Part shown: one piece after another, positions 1 through 9,700 of the stretch
Numbering within the stretch: the first letter of the stretch is position 1
Layout of the letters: each line of letters opens with the position of its first letter
Assembly: GCA_947484245.1 (NCBI GenBank)
Contig: CANKOT010000018.1
Coordinates: 1-28,913, forward strand
Origin: Comamonadaceae bacterium
GTDB taxonomy: Bacteria > Pseudomonadota > Gammaproteobacteria > Burkholderiales > Burkholderiaceae
Reading direction: 5' to 3'
DNA: 28,913 nt
The notes under the pieces: generated by a model
Databases searched by the model: none
Told to the model about the DNA's origin: nothing
The model's input: only the letters and a program-made list of their open reading frames with translations
Made by a program: the position numbers and the translations under genes

Positions 1-1470
1 AACGGCCCCATCTACGCGCGCCTGAAGTCCTACACCAAGGACAGCGGCACCAACGTGCCCAAGTTCACCTACGAGTTGTTTGTGAACAAATCAGCGGGCC
101 TGACCACCCTTAGCAGTCTGGGCTTTACGCTTGACTTTGATGAGACCAGAGCAAACTTTATCTCCTTCGTGCCAGGCTCGGGCGGCACCTTGCAAGACGT
201 CAACAGCTTGCAGGCCAACTCTCAGGGCAAGGTGACGTACCAGTGGGCGGCTACAACTGGGGTGACAGACTTTAGTCTGCCGGTGGCCGAGCTCACCTTG
301 AGCTTGAAAGGCACAGCTCCCTTCAATGCCAACACTGCTGTCTCCAGCATTGGCATGGAGCTGTCCAACATGTCCGTCAACAGCACCTTCTTTACCCAAA
401 CCGGCACCACTCTGCCCTTGGTGATCAGTGCTCCCGTGGATGCGGAGCGCTACAGCGCAACCGGTGTCGTTCAACAAGTGTTTACCAACACCACGCCCTC
501 CTCGCCCCAGACCAGCTACGCGCAAGCGAGCACCGTGGTGGGCTACGAGGTGTTTGGCGCGCAGACCAACCCTGCTGTGCGCCTAGACATCAAAGACACC
601 TACGCTGCCACCAAGACTTCTGCGCCCAACGCCAGCGTGCAGCTAGACATCATTGCCAACTCGCTGCCCACCGTGGGCAGCAAGTTCTCTATGGTGGTCA
701 ACTTGCCAAGCAACGCCACAGGCGCAACCTTGACTGCAGCACCAGGCGTGACCTTGGTGACCACCACCAGCCTCTTAAGCGGCACGCAGTTTAGAGTAGA
801 GGGCACGTATGTAGCGCCTGCAGGCGTGACCACCACCACGCCCACCTTGGGCACCATTGCCATGACGCTGGTGAATGAGCACAAAGCGGGCAGTGACTTC
901 AGTATCTCGGACCTCACCTTCAATGGCGCTGCTGCTGTGGGGCGCTCCTTGTACTTTGGCCTGGCCGAGTCCAACTCCTCGGGTGCTTTGAACATACTGA
1001 ACTTGCCCAAAGGCGAGATGGTGATGAAGGTGTTTGACAACCCACTGGCGCTGACCTCTGCTGCCTCTTTGTCTTCATTCATCACCATTGAAGACGCTCG
1101 CGCGGTGATGACCCTTGCATCTGGCAAGAACAACGGCGCATTGAACGCCAGCACGCCTGGCACGCCTTGGTTGCCATCGGACTATATTGCAGCGGACTGG
1201 GACAAGAACGGTGCGGTGAGTGCGGCTGATGCGCTGGCCATGCTCAACTACATCTTGGCTACAGACAAGAGCAGTGTCACCTTGGACTACATCTATATTG
1301 ACCAAGCGGCCAACACGCTGGCCAAGAGCCCGATGTCGGTCTCCAGCGTTGTGGTGCCGCCTATTGCCAAGGTGGACACGCACAAAGACCTCTCCACCGG
1401 CTACAACTTTGCTGATGGGCACATTGACATCAATATCGTGGGGATCCTCGTGGGGGATTTAGTGAGGTAA
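1..1470 (+). CDS. Large secreted/surface protein, C-terminal part, dockerin-like end (5' partial)
   Basis: The reading frame is open from base 1, so the gene begins upstream of the window; the GTG at 55 lies inside the frame and is not a credible start. About 489 residues are visible, rich in Thr, Ser, Ala and Val and poor in charge and Cys, with alternating beta-strand-like segments resembling cohesin/invasin-type extracellular domains. Near the end, DWDKNGAVSAADALAML (codons from about 1195) has the D-x-D-x-N-G spacing of an EF-hand/dockerin type I calcium loop. A second, weaker loop (ADGHIDINIVGIL) follows about 60 residues later, close to the C-terminus. I infer an exported cell-surface protein, possibly a type I secretion substrate. 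The full domain plan and partner are unknown. It converges on the next gene with 26 bases between stop codons. Confidence 0.7.
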   Translation, partial: NGPIYARLKSYTKDSGTNVPKFTYELFVNKSAGLTTLSSLGFTLDFDETRANFISFVPGSGGTLQDVNSLQANSQGKVTYQWAATTGVTDFSLPVAELTLSLKGTAPFNANTAVSSIGMELSNMSVNSTFFTQTGTTLPLVISAPVDAERYSATGVVQQVFTNTTPSSPQTSYAQASTVVGYEVFGAQTNPAVRLDIKDTYAATKTSAPNASVQLDIIANSLPTVGSKFSMVVNLPSNATGATLTAAPGVTLVTTTSLLSGTQFRVEGTYVAPAGVTTTTPTLGTIAMTLVNEHKAGSDFSISDLTFNGAAAVGRSLYFGLAESNSSGALNILNLPKGEMVMKVFDNPLALTSAASLSSFITIEDARAVMTLASGKNNGALNASTPGTPWLPSDYIAADWDKNGAVSAADALAMLNYILATDKSSVTLDYIYIDQAANTLAKSPMSVSSVVVPPIAKVDTHKDLSTGYNFADGHIDINIVGILVGDLVR

Positions 1471-1496
1471 TTGGACATGTCATTGTTGTCATTGTC

Positions 1497-2753
1497 TCAG
1501 CCCTTCAAACTTTCAACCCAAGCCAATTGCTTTGGTAAGCAAACGGTCTGCAGATCGTAAGTCACTTGAGCAAACTGCCTTGCATTAGCCCCCAGCCTAT
1601 CCCTCTCAGCAGGGTTATCAAGCAAGGTACATATTTCATTTGTCAGCGAATTGATATCAAAAAAGTTCACTAAGCGCCCGGTCTCATTGTGTTGTATGGC
1701 TTCGTGCAAGGGTTGAGTGTCACTGGCCACAATGGCGCATCCTGCGCTCATGGCTTCGAGCAAACTCCAAGAAAGTACAAACGGATACGTCAGGTACACG
1801 TGGACTGAGGACAGTTGCAATAAGGGTATGAAGTATTTATAAGGCAAATGGCCAAGAAAATGAACCCTTTGCCAGTCATCATCTCCGATTTTGGGACGAA
1901 CTTCGTTGGCAAAGATGTCTTTCCATTTGGTTCCCCCGTTTTGGGCTAAGGTGGGTCTGGCGCCATAGCTCACATCGTCTGAGCCCACGATCAGCACCTG
2001 CGCATGGGGGCGACGCTTGAGGAGTTCGGGTAAAGACCGCATGAACACGTGGTAGCCCCTGTATGGTTCCAAGTTACGGTTTACAAATGTGATGATCTCG
2101 TCTTTGCGGGTCATTCGCAGGTCTTGACCATTGGCTTTCTTGAGTGTGAGTTCCACACCAGTGTTGGGCGCTACAGTCTCGGTATCGATGCCATCATGCA
2201 CCACAGTAATCTTGCTGCGAAAGGCTTCGGGAAACGTATTGGCCTGCCAATAGGTAGGCGAAATACCAGCGTCTGCCACTTCAAAGTGGAGCAAGTTGTT
2301 CAGGTTTTTAAGGCGCAGTCGGCAAGCATCTCCGGGGTCTGAAGGTGGAAACTCGGGGTCGAAGCCCACATCGGCACCAAGCGGGTGGTAGAAAAATTCG
2401 CAGTAAATGGCCAGCTTCGCTTGGGGCCAAACTTCTTTGATAAACAAGCTTTCACCCCAGCCGTGGTGAGAAATGATGATATCGGGCTGAAACCCTCCTG
2501 CCTTCAATTGCAGTGCCGTTTTAAAACACGCCTCGCTTCGAATGACTTTTGTTTCAAAGTCTGACACCCACGGGTGAACGTTTGGCGTGGTGCCTTTGCT
2601 TGACGAGTACGGGACCAATGTAACACCTTGCCACTGCTTGGCCTCGGTTTTCTGCATGGTCATGGCCAACACTTTGTGACCTTGACGCGCCAATGCGGGT
2701 GCTAAAAACTTGAACTGGCCCGGGAAATTTTGATGGATGAACAAGATATTCAT
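1497..2753 (-). CDS. Glycosyltransferase, GT4-like (GT-B fold), 418 aa
   Basis: The protein starts MNILFIHQNFPGQFKFLAPA, the N-terminal beta-alpha unit with Gly-rich turn typical of GT-B retaining glycosyltransferases. It continues with a Rossmann-like C-terminal half: FVNRNLEPYRGYHVFMRSLP, a long stretch on sugar-nucleotide recognition, and SWSLLEAMSAGCAIVAS, the usual donor-binding region with the conserved Glu. There is no signal peptide or membrane segment, so it is cytoplasmic and probably adds a sugar to a lipid-linked or protein-linked glycan; donor and acceptor cannot be read from sequence. The ATG at 2753 has an AAGG Shine-Dalgarno about seven bases upstream. It lies 11 bases after the preceding glycosyltransferase gene in the same direction, so it is the last gene of a minus-strand cluster. 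Confidence 0.88.
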   Translation of the reverse strand: MNILFIHQNFPGQFKFLAPALARQGHKVLAMTMQKTEAKQWQGVTLVPYSSSKGTTPNVHPWVSDFETKVIRSEACFKTALQLKAGGFQPDIIISHHGWGESLFIKEVWPQAKLAIYCEFFYHPLGADVGFDPEFPPSDPGDACRLRLKNLNNLLHFEVADAGISPTYWQANTFPEAFRSKITVVHDGIDTETVAPNTGVELTLKKANGQDLRMTRKDEIITFVNRNLEPYRGYHVFMRSLPELLKRRPHAQVLIVGSDDVSYGARPTLAQNGGTKWKDIFANEVRPKIGDDDWQRVHFLGHLPYKYFIPLLQLSSVHVYLTYPFVLSWSLLEAMSAGCAIVASDTQPLHEAIQHNETGRLVNFFDINSLTNEICTLLDNPAERDRLGANARQFAQVTYDLQTVCLPKQLAWVESLKG

Positions 2754-2764
2754 GTTCTACCTTA

Positions 2765-4456
2765 CTAGACACTGGATGGTTGGCTATTGAGCTCATTTTC
2801 ACCAGACGATTTCACGCAAAGTACTCCCATTTTAAGCAGCCACAAAAAAGCACGAAACACAAACGCTTGGCGAGCAGGTTCGATGCTCAGCAATAAAACC
2901 TGCGCTGTTTGAGGGGTAGAAGATGCAGCGCTCAGCACACCGTGAATTTCATCTTCGGTGGGCAAGATGAGGTTGGCAAAATCTACCATGGCCAGTTTGC
3001 GGTAGGCCAGTGTCCGCTTGATGGCAGTTGAAGTATCTGCATCCACCAGGGCAAGTAGCGTTTGCTGTGACATCACCTTTGTGGGGTAACTGGCAAATGC
3101 ATGAAAAGGGTCCATTCGGGCAGGCCAAGGATGCGGTAATGGCTGGAGATCTTTCGACTGAGACAAGCGTATTTCAGAAAGATTGGCCCACAGGGTCTCG
3201 TATTGTCCGATGATGGTTTTCCAGTCATACAACGCACGAGCACGTTGTTGACCCGCAGCACCCATTTGGTGGCGCAATTCGGGGAATTTAAAAAGCTTTT
3301 CAAATGCAGCTGCAGTAGCTTGAACATCTACTGCCACCAAAGAGCAAGTGTGACCACAATACATGTCGTAGGTGTCTACTTCCAGAGCGTGCCGAAGCGC
3401 CAAGTCGCCCCCCAGGCCGGCATGCGGCATGAGGGTTGGAATGCGATAGCCGTCCACCCCCTCGCGCACCGTGTCTTTGTAGCCATCCCAGTCCGAGACC
3501 ACCACCGGCAACCCCGCGGCCATGGCCTCGATGGGGACGATGCCAAAGGTTTCTTGGACGTTGTCAGACAAAGAACAAAACACATCGGCACTGGCCCATG
3601 CGGTGAGCCGGTCTTCGGCTTTCCGGCCATCCAATGTGACAACACGCACCGATGGACAAGCCAGGCGAGCGGCATCGGCATAGGCTTTGGCAATGTAATC
3701 ATTGGCATGCCAGCCGCATTCAACCAAGACTACTTGCTTGCCTGTTTGAACCGATGCAGCCTCAAGCGCTTGGTACATGGCCAAGGGGTGCGCTTTGGCA
3801 TGAAACGACAACCTGCCCATAAACAGCACCACCAGCGAGTCGGCGGTCACGTCAATTGTCGCGCGGGCAGCTGACTTTTGTTGTGCAGAAAATTCAAAGT
3901 CTTCCGTGTGAATGCCCAAAGGAATAACAGGCAATTGCGGCAGCGTGATCTTGCTGATGCCTAGACGGTCCTTCAGGTAGTCCACCTGCGCTTGCAGCAA
4001 GCGTGAAACGTTGTCTTTGACCGCATGGGACGTACAAATGACTGCATCCCAGGGCTGCACAGGCGCCGTGAGTAGCGCGGCCAAAGCATCCATGGCGCCA
4101 GCAGACGATGTGGTGTGGGTGATGCCGCACAGGCTCCAGGCGCCGTGGCCGAATGCACCGCGGTGATAAGCGTGCACGCCAATGCCGGGGCCGGGGTAAT
4201 ACACAAGGCCCGGTTGCGCCAAAGCGCCCAGACTGGTTTTGTCGACTGCTTTGACCGGTTCGCTGCGGCCATAGGCCTGCACAGTTTGGGCAAACTGTTG
4301 CGCATGGTCAGTGCGTTGTACTTGAGTCCAAAAGGCTTTGGCGCTACTGTGCTTGACGTACCCACGCAAAAAACTCTCACCCGCCGCATTGCGGCCCATC
4401 AACTTCGGGCCGCTGGTGGTGTAGGCCTCGGGGTGGAAGTAAATGGCAGCGGTCAT
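2765..4456 (-). CDS. Glycosyltransferase, GT4-like, with C-terminal extension, 563 aa
   Basis: I place the start at the ATG at 4456 (MTAAIYFHPEAYTTSGPKL), because it overlaps the preceding gene's TGA as ATGA, a common coupling arrangement. An open frame continues 20 codons upstream but lies inside the neighbour. The central part has GT-B features: VVLFMGRLSFHAKAHPLAM at the start of the C-terminal Rossmann domain, then ETFGIVPIEAMAAGLPVVVS, the E-x6-E donor-phosphate region typical of GT4. After that domain there is an extension of roughly 120 residues that I do not recognise; it is mostly helical in character and ends in a hydrophobic stretch. A cytoplasmic enzyme of the surface-glycan pathway is likely. 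The sugar transferred is unknown. Confidence 0.87.
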   Translation of the reverse strand: MTAAIYFHPEAYTTSGPKLMGRNAAGESFLRGYVKHSSAKAFWTQVQRTDHAQQFAQTVQAYGRSEPVKAVDKTSLGALAQPGLVYYPGPGIGVHAYHRGAFGHGAWSLCGITHTTSSAGAMDALAALLTAPVQPWDAVICTSHAVKDNVSRLLQAQVDYLKDRLGISKITLPQLPVIPLGIHTEDFEFSAQQKSAARATIDVTADSLVVLFMGRLSFHAKAHPLAMYQALEAASVQTGKQVVLVECGWHANDYIAKAYADAARLACPSVRVVTLDGRKAEDRLTAWASADVFCSLSDNVQETFGIVPIEAMAAGLPVVVSDWDGYKDTVREGVDGYRIPTLMPHAGLGGDLALRHALEVDTYDMYCGHTCSLVAVDVQATAAAFEKLFKFPELRHQMGAAGQQRARALYDWKTIIGQYETLWANLSEIRLSQSKDLQPLPHPWPARMDPFHAFASYPTKVMSQQTLLALVDADTSTAIKRTLAYRKLAMVDFANLILPTEDEIHGVLSAASSTPQTAQVLLLSIEPARQAFVFRAFLWLLKMGVLCVKSSGENELNSQPSSV

Positions 4457-5283
4457 GTTGCGGGATGTTTGGCCATCATTACCAGCCAAGGCGTAAGCCC
4501 GAAGCGCCACTCCCATGTGGCGAGCAACTGGTCCAAGTGGGCTAAATTAACAAACCAATGAGGAGAAGCGGCCAGTTGGCGTTGTCCATCGTCTTGCACC
4601 AGCGTGATGTCGTGCGTGGCTTTGAAACGGTCATTGAGCAACTGGGTCACGCCAGTAATCAGGCACTCGTGGCTTTCGACGATGATGTCCATGCCCTTCA
4701 AATTCGGGCTGACTTGTGGGTCCAGCAACTCACGTTCAGCGCCTTCGATGTCGCACATCAAGAGCACCTTCTGCCCTGCGTAAGCCGCGAAGTCAGCCGG
4801 GGTAAACAAGCCACCCACGGCCACCCGGTCAGCGACTTGGTTCTTTTGCGCCAACTCTGCACAGATTTCTTGTGCCTTGGGGTTGAGGTCATGCGCCAAC
4901 ACGCGGGTGTTGGGCATGCGAAGTGCCATGCCCACGGCGTAATAGCCTTCAGCGCAACCAATGTTCAAAATGGTGGGGTATTGCTTTTGAACGGCATTTT
5001 CTATGAAGGGTTGCAAGGGCTGCTCGTAGCAACCCAGCAGTTTGGCAATGTGGCAGCCCTCGGCCGATTGCGGCAAAAAGTCCATACCCTTTAAAGGCCC
5101 CTGCATCACCACCGTGCCGTTTTGTTGCAGCAAGGTGTTTTGAATCAGCACAGAGCGCCACTTGGACAGCAAGCGCAAAGCGTTGTTCAGTTGTGCTTGT
5201 TCGGCGGCATTGCCCTGTGTTGCTTGGCCAAGCAAAAGCTGTAATTGCTGGTGAACCTGCGAGTTGATGCTTTGTGAAGTCAT
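4453..5283 (-). CDS. SAM-dependent methyltransferase, FkbM-like, 276 aa
   Basis: Residues about 105-113 (ILNIGCAEGYYAVGMA region) form the glycine-rich SAM-binding motif I. Residues 178-183 read DIEGAE, the acidic motif characteristic of FkbM-type methyltransferases, which often O-methylate sugars. The N-terminal 60 or so residues are helical and Gln-rich. I infer a cytoplasmic sugar or glycan methyltransferase; the exact acceptor is unknown. The stop overlaps the ATG of the following glycosyltransferase by four bases (ATGA). The gene begins 17 bases after the previous methyltransferase gene, so the three are almost certainly cotranscribed. The Shine-Dalgarno is weak. Confidence 0.82.
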   Translation of the reverse strand: MTSQSINSQVHQQLQLLLGQATQGNAAEQAQLNNALRLLSKWRSVLIQNTLLQQNGTVVMQGPLKGMDFLPQSAEGCHIAKLLGCYEQPLQPFIENAVQKQYPTILNIGCAEGYYAVGMALRMPNTRVLAHDLNPKAQEICAELAQKNQVADRVAVGGLFTPADFAAYAGQKVLLMCDIEGAERELLDPQVSPNLKGMDIIVESHECLITGVTQLLNDRFKATHDITLVQDDGQRQLAASPHWFVNLAHLDQLLATWEWRFGLTPWLVMMAKHPAT

Positions 5284-5300
5284 TGTGCCAATGCTGCAAG

Positions 5301-5906
5301 TTACAGCGGGGTCATATGCTCAACAGCCAACGCTTTGATTTGCTCTTCAGTCAAAGCCTCCTTGCTGGCCACCGCCCAAAGGTCAAAGTAAGGATGGGCA
5401 CGGGACATGGTGGCCACCGCCTTGAAGCCCGCCGCCTGAAGGGTTGCGGTCATCACTTTCTGAGTAAAGCCGCAGCGGTGAGCCATGTACAAATTGCCCT
5501 GAGTCATGGAAGAGCGCAGGCCGTACAAGATGTCTATTGGGGCAATGGGGCCGGCAGGACTTGTGTAAGCCGCTTCGGTGAGTTTGTCTTCGGCAATCAA
5601 AGCACAGACCGATTTGAGGTCGGGGCAGGTAATGACAGCTATGCCATCAGATTTGAGTACCCGAACAAACTCTGCCAATGCCAAAGGCACTTCATGCGGG
5701 TACAAGTGCTCAATGTTGTGAGAGGAGAAAACTGCATCCAATGAATCGGAAGAAACGGTGGACATGTCGGTCATGGTGCCGACCAAGTCAGGTGTGACGG
5801 ATTCGTCAATGTCAAAACGTAGTTCACTCCAGTCAGTAGACGAGAGAGTCTTGGTGGTGCGGTCTTTACGTTTGTGGCCGCAGCCAACATGCAGAAAGTA
5901 TTTCAT
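5301..5906 (-). CDS. SAM-dependent methyltransferase (class I, Methyltransf_11-like), 201 aa
   Basis: It opens MKYFLHVGCGHKRKD, a very short N-terminus running straight into the SAM motif I (HVGCG). An acidic ribose-contact position follows in RFDIDESVTPDLVG, and the post-motif block DAVFSSHNIEHLYPHEVPLA with the conserved HxIEH and an RVLKSDG turn marks a class I methyltransferase of the kind common in glycan clusters. At 201 residues it is a bare catalytic domain. The ATG at 5906 has AAGGA five bases upstream. It is followed after 17 bases by the FkbM-like gene. A substrate cannot be deduced; a sugar acceptor is inferred from context. Confidence 0.82.
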   Translation of the reverse strand: MKYFLHVGCGHKRKDRTTKTLSSTDWSELRFDIDESVTPDLVGTMTDMSTVSSDSLDAVFSSHNIEHLYPHEVPLALAEFVRVLKSDGIAVITCPDLKSVCALIAEDKLTEAAYTSPAGPIAPIDILYGLRSSMTQGNLYMAHRCGFTQKVMTATLQAAGFKAVATMSRAHPYFDLWAVASKEALTEEQIKALAVEHMTPL

Positions 5907-5921
5907 GTTCCTTGCCCTTTA

Positions 5922-5927
5922 TATATA
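5922..5927 (-). promoter_or_regulatory. Possible extended -10 promoter element for the methyltransferase/glycosyltransferase run
   Basis: On the minus strand TGCTATATA (5930-5922) reads as TG-n-TATATA, an extended -10. The expected start would be near 5915, leaving a very short leader before the ATG at 5906. No convincing -35 is visible, and the flank is AT-rich, so this could be chance. Confidence 0.28.
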
Positions 5928-5940
5928 GCATAATAAAAAA

Positions 5941-6555
5941 TTATAATAATTTGTGTCTTAAATTAAATGCTATAGATATTCGCTCATCTTCTGCATTAAA
6001 AGGTGGTACAAAATGCGGGAGGTATGAAGGGAAGAGAACAACACTACCTTCAACAGGTGAAACAAATGAATAATTCAAGTGTGCAGCTAGCGGCCAAGTC
6101 TGTGCATTTGATCTGGGATCCATGAATCCAATCCAACCAGCAAAACTCCCATCTTTATTAATGATAATTTCAGCCGGCGTTTTGACATAATAAACACCAC
6201 TGATAGTTGATCTGGGATGAATATGTGGTGAATTAAAACCTCCGGATTTCAAAGATGTAATCCATCCCCATAATTCGAACTGAGGCAGCTCACCTTCATA
6301 TGCCTCCCCAGTTAAAGCCTGAGACAGATGGGGCCAATATTTAAATACTTCTTGTCCAATAAATTTCTTTAGCTGCTGAATTGATATTGCATTATTTTCA
6401 AATAACTTTGAATTTGATTGATATCCGCCTATAGTGCTATGACCTCTTGACTCACTTACTAACGAAATTTCTGAAACAGATTTCTTTAAACCATTTAATA
6501 GCTCTATTGATGAGCTACTAGAATATATTGGTGATGGGTATAAATTCTTAATCAT
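5941..6555 (-). CDS. Putative 2-oxoglutarate/Fe(II)-dependent oxygenase (2OG-FeII_Oxy_5 type), 204 aa
   Basis: Residues 108-124 read NSPHIHPRSTISGVYYV and residues 174-181 LFPSYLPH, followed by ERISIAFN (191-198). This is the layout of the PF13759 group. His111 or His113 would start the metal triad, His181 would be the distal metal ligand, and Arg192 would hold 2-oxoglutarate. Such enzymes hydroxylate small molecules, sugars or proteins; the substrate here is unknown. The gene is strikingly AT-rich: two sampled 60-base lines each give 14 G+C (23%), while a sampled line in the next gene gives 65%. That suggests separate acquisition. It sits between the S-layer gene's terminator and the methyltransferase genes. 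No clear Shine-Dalgarno precedes the ATG. Confidence 0.78.
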   Translation of the reverse strand: MIKNLYPSPIYSSSSSIELLNGLKKSVSEISLVSESRGHSTIGGYQSNSKLFENNAISIQQLKKFIGQEVFKYWPHLSQALTGEAYEGELPQFELWGWITSLKSGGFNSPHIHPRSTISGVYYVKTPAEIIINKDGSFAGWIGFMDPRSNAQTWPLAAHLNYSFVSPVEGSVVLFPSYLPHFVPPFNAEDERISIAFNLRHKLL

Positions 6556-6644
6556 AGTTTAGATCGATAGTTTGGTAGAAGTGGCCAAAATAATCTATTT
6601 TAAATTATGTTGGACTCTGAGACTTAATCAGGTTTCCACGTCAG

Positions 6645-6677
6645 AAAAAACCCCGCCCCCTTTTGAGGGACGGGGTT
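6645..6677 (-). terminator. Rho-independent terminator of the RTX/S-layer gene
   Basis: Read on the minus strand, AACCCCGTCCC pairs with the downstream GGGGGCGGGGTT arm through about 11 base pairs (one G-T wobble) around a short A-rich loop, followed directly by six T residues. It lies 63 bases past the stop codon of the large protein and is the clearest terminator in the window, as expected for a very highly expressed gene. Confidence 0.9.
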
Positions 6678-6740
6678 AGTTGTTGCTTTTAAATTTAAAT
6701 AACAGACTGCAAACTAAGCAGAACCATTACTTGACCTTCA

Positions 6741-9700
6741 TCAAGCTGCGGACAACATCGCGTCGATGTTAGCCAGCGTGTAGTTGGTGCTGGTAATACC
6801 GACCCGCACAATCTCAACAAACGTATCGGCAGTCGTAAGTGTATTGGCCACCGAAGTGGAGGAATTGACCCACACGCCTACCACCGCTTGCGAAGCGCTA
6901 GCGTCGTACCAGACTGTCAACACACCTTCTGTAGCCGTAGTGAAGTTGGCATCAGTGGCACCAGTCACCGAACCGGTTCCCTCACCATTGACTGCATTTG
7001 CAAAAGTCGTGTAAGCCGTGGAGGCCAAGAAAATGGCTGTGTTTGTTCCGCCAGCCGTAGCCGCGCCTGCCGCTGCTGATACAGTGTCGAAGGCTCCAGC
7101 TGCAACTGCGGCGTTGATGTCGGTACCAGCAACAGTGGAGAGCTCAGCCAAGACGCTACCGGTAAAGGCAGCGATTGACACTTCCACCAAGTCAGATGCC
7201 ACAGTAAAGCCAGTCACTGAATCTACGTTCACAGGACCAGTTTCTGCAAAAACAATCGTATCGACTGCGGCAGTGGTTTCTGTCAGGACGATGGTATCGA
7301 TACCACCGCCTGAAATGATACGGTCAATACCCTCGCCGCCGGTGATGGAGTCAGCACCTGTACCGCCGGTCAATGAGTCACCACTTGCGCCACCGTTGAT
7401 AGTGTCGTTGCCAGTACCACCATCGATCGTATCAGCCAGCGCGCCGCCTGTGACCGAGTCGTTACCCGAGCCAGCTGTTGCAATCAAGATGCTGGAACCA
7501 GCGGTGATGATGTCATTACCGGAACCAGTAGTCAACGTTGTATTTCCTGTTGCAGCACCGCTGGTGAAGGTAATCGCAGACGTCGAGTTGGTCGCATTGA
7601 TCAACAACGTACCCGTGCCTGTGTGGCTATCTGTGATGGTGGCCAGCCCCGTGGAGTTTGTAATAGCGTTGGTAACAGTTACACCTCCAGTCCCAGAAAT
7701 GTTCAATGTAGTTAATGCACCAGCGTTAATATCTGTGATAGTTGCTTGGCCAGTCGATGAAGAACGCAATGTCAAAGTTTCTTCGCCTGAAGCAGTAAGA
7801 GCTGTAGTCGTTGCTGCAGTCAATGCAATGAAAGTCAAACTGTCAGACAATGTGTTTACTGCTCTGCTAAAAGTGAATGTATCTGCAGCAGTACCAGCAG
7901 CAAGAGTAGCAAAAGCTGATCCCGCTCCTGTAATTGTATATGTGCCTGCAGCACCCACTTCATTTAAGCGAGTGAAGGTGTTATTGGTTGCATAAACTGA
8001 CAAATCAGTTGTCAAACCTGCAGTAGTTACTGCCAAAGTTTCAAAACCTGAAATGTTTGCAGCAGTTGCTAGGGTCGCAGCTGCCGTACCAATAGACAAA
8101 GTATCTGAGCCAACGCCACCAGCGATTGTGTCAGTAGCTGTCAAATTACCAGCGATGGTAATCGAGTCATCACCGTCTCCGCCGTCGAGGGAGTCATTAC
8201 CTGTACCTGCAGTGATGGAGTCATTACCCAGACCACCAACAAGCGTATCGTTACCAGAGCCACCCGTAATGGTATCGTTACCTGCACCACCATTAATAGA
8301 TGAAGAGTCATCACCCAACAACGTATCTGCGTTAAGTGAACCCACAATGGATGTCAAAGTACCAGTTGCCGCTGCCGCACCCATAGTTAGAGCAGCTGTC
8401 GTACCCGTCATTCCACTTGCATCGATGATGTTTGCAGTGATCGCGCCGGTACTTGTAATTAAGTTGGTGCCTAAAAGATTAAGAGTGGAAGTGCCACCAG
8501 TGTCTGGTGTTAAGGTGATTACGGTAGCCTGCTGAGTTGTTGCAGCACCGGTCCCTGAACCATTTAAATTAACTGTTTCAAAACCAGTGACTACAAGTCC
8601 GCCTGCGGCAGCGCCAAAGATTGAAGCTGCTGCGCCTGTGTTGTTGACAGCCAAAACGTCAGTAGTAGCAGTTCCTGTATCGGTAACAGTCAACGTGCCA
8701 GTGTTGGCAGCACCAACTCGTACTGTCTTTGTACCAGCTTCTAAAACAACAGTTTGTGCATTAGTTCCACCTACCAAATCGAGGGTAGTAATTCCGGCCT
8801 GAACTGTTGCAGTTGTAAGTCCTGCTGCAATTGCATTAGTAAATCTTAGCGTCTCGAATCCTGAAATGGTTGCAGTTGTTGGCGCTGTGTATCCCGTACC
8901 GTCCGCTGAGGTTCCGAATACCAAAATGTCAGTGCCATCTCCACCGATGATAGTGTCGGTGTTAGAAAGATTAGCAGAAAAAGTGATAGTGTCATCACCG
9001 GCACCAGCATTTACTGAATCAGCAACAGCTGCTGCACCAAGTGTTAATGCATCATTTCCTGAACCGCCAGTAATACTTGTAGCCAAGGTGCCAGTAGTTG
9101 TGTGAGTCAGCGCACCAGTTAATGTAGACGCATTAATTGTAGTGACGGTAGTTGGTGTAACAGTTAGACCCAAGTCTTGAGTACCCGAGATATTCAACGT
9201 GGCCAAACTTGTAGAAGTACCATCGTCTAAAGTTAAGACATTTGAAGATCCGGAAGACGAGATTGAAATTGTTTCAGCACCGTTTGTACCTGACGCTGGC
9301 TGAATGGTAATCGTACCAGCAGTTACATTGTTTGCAGTTAGAGAAACTGTATCTGCAGTTCCAACTAAAGCGGCAACGGTAAACCCAAAGGTGGTTCCAA
9401 ATGCAGTGTTGTTTGCTTTTACAGCAGTGGCTGCAGAAGGAATATTTGAAAAAATTGCTGCATTAGTAGAACCAGAGGATTCAACTGAAGTTGCTCCAGT
9501 TGTACTTAATAAAGAAATCGTTCCACCCGCACTGAAATTGCCGCTAATTGTTTCGACATTGCTTACAGATGCTTGAACCACGCCAGCTGCACCAACTGAT
9601 ACAGACAAAGTATCAGTGCCATTACCACCGTTCACGGTATCAGTGCTTTGCAATGTCATTCCATTTGCAGCTGTATAGGTCGCATTAAATAAATCGCTGT

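Noticed and set aside
55..57. GTG as a start codon for the first protein.
   Set aside because: The frame is open upstream to base 1 with matching composition, so the gene is cut by the window edge.
3203..3874. Plus-strand open frame of 223 codons opposite the glycosyltransferase gene.
   Set aside because: The minus-strand frame shows clear GT4 motifs over the same bases; the plus frame has no family features.
6556..6740. TAAAAT at 6597-6602 (minus strand) as a promoter for the oxygenase gene.
   Set aside because: The region is AT-rich throughout, so -10-like hexamers are expected by chance, and no -35 is seen at the right distance. Apart from the terminator I see nothing else supportable in this gap.
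7018..7995. Long plus-strand open frame (325 codons), and others at 8053-8535 and 9304-9576, opposite the RTX gene.
   Set aside because: They are antisense shadows of a Thr/Ala/Gly-rich repetitive gene. Their translations are Val/Pro/Ala-rich without any domain, and they have no ribosome binding site.
7284..8291. Regular 27-base repetition considered as a CRISPR-like or satellite array.
   Set aside because: The periodicity is in frame and encodes RTX nonapeptides; there are no unique spacers between identical repeats.
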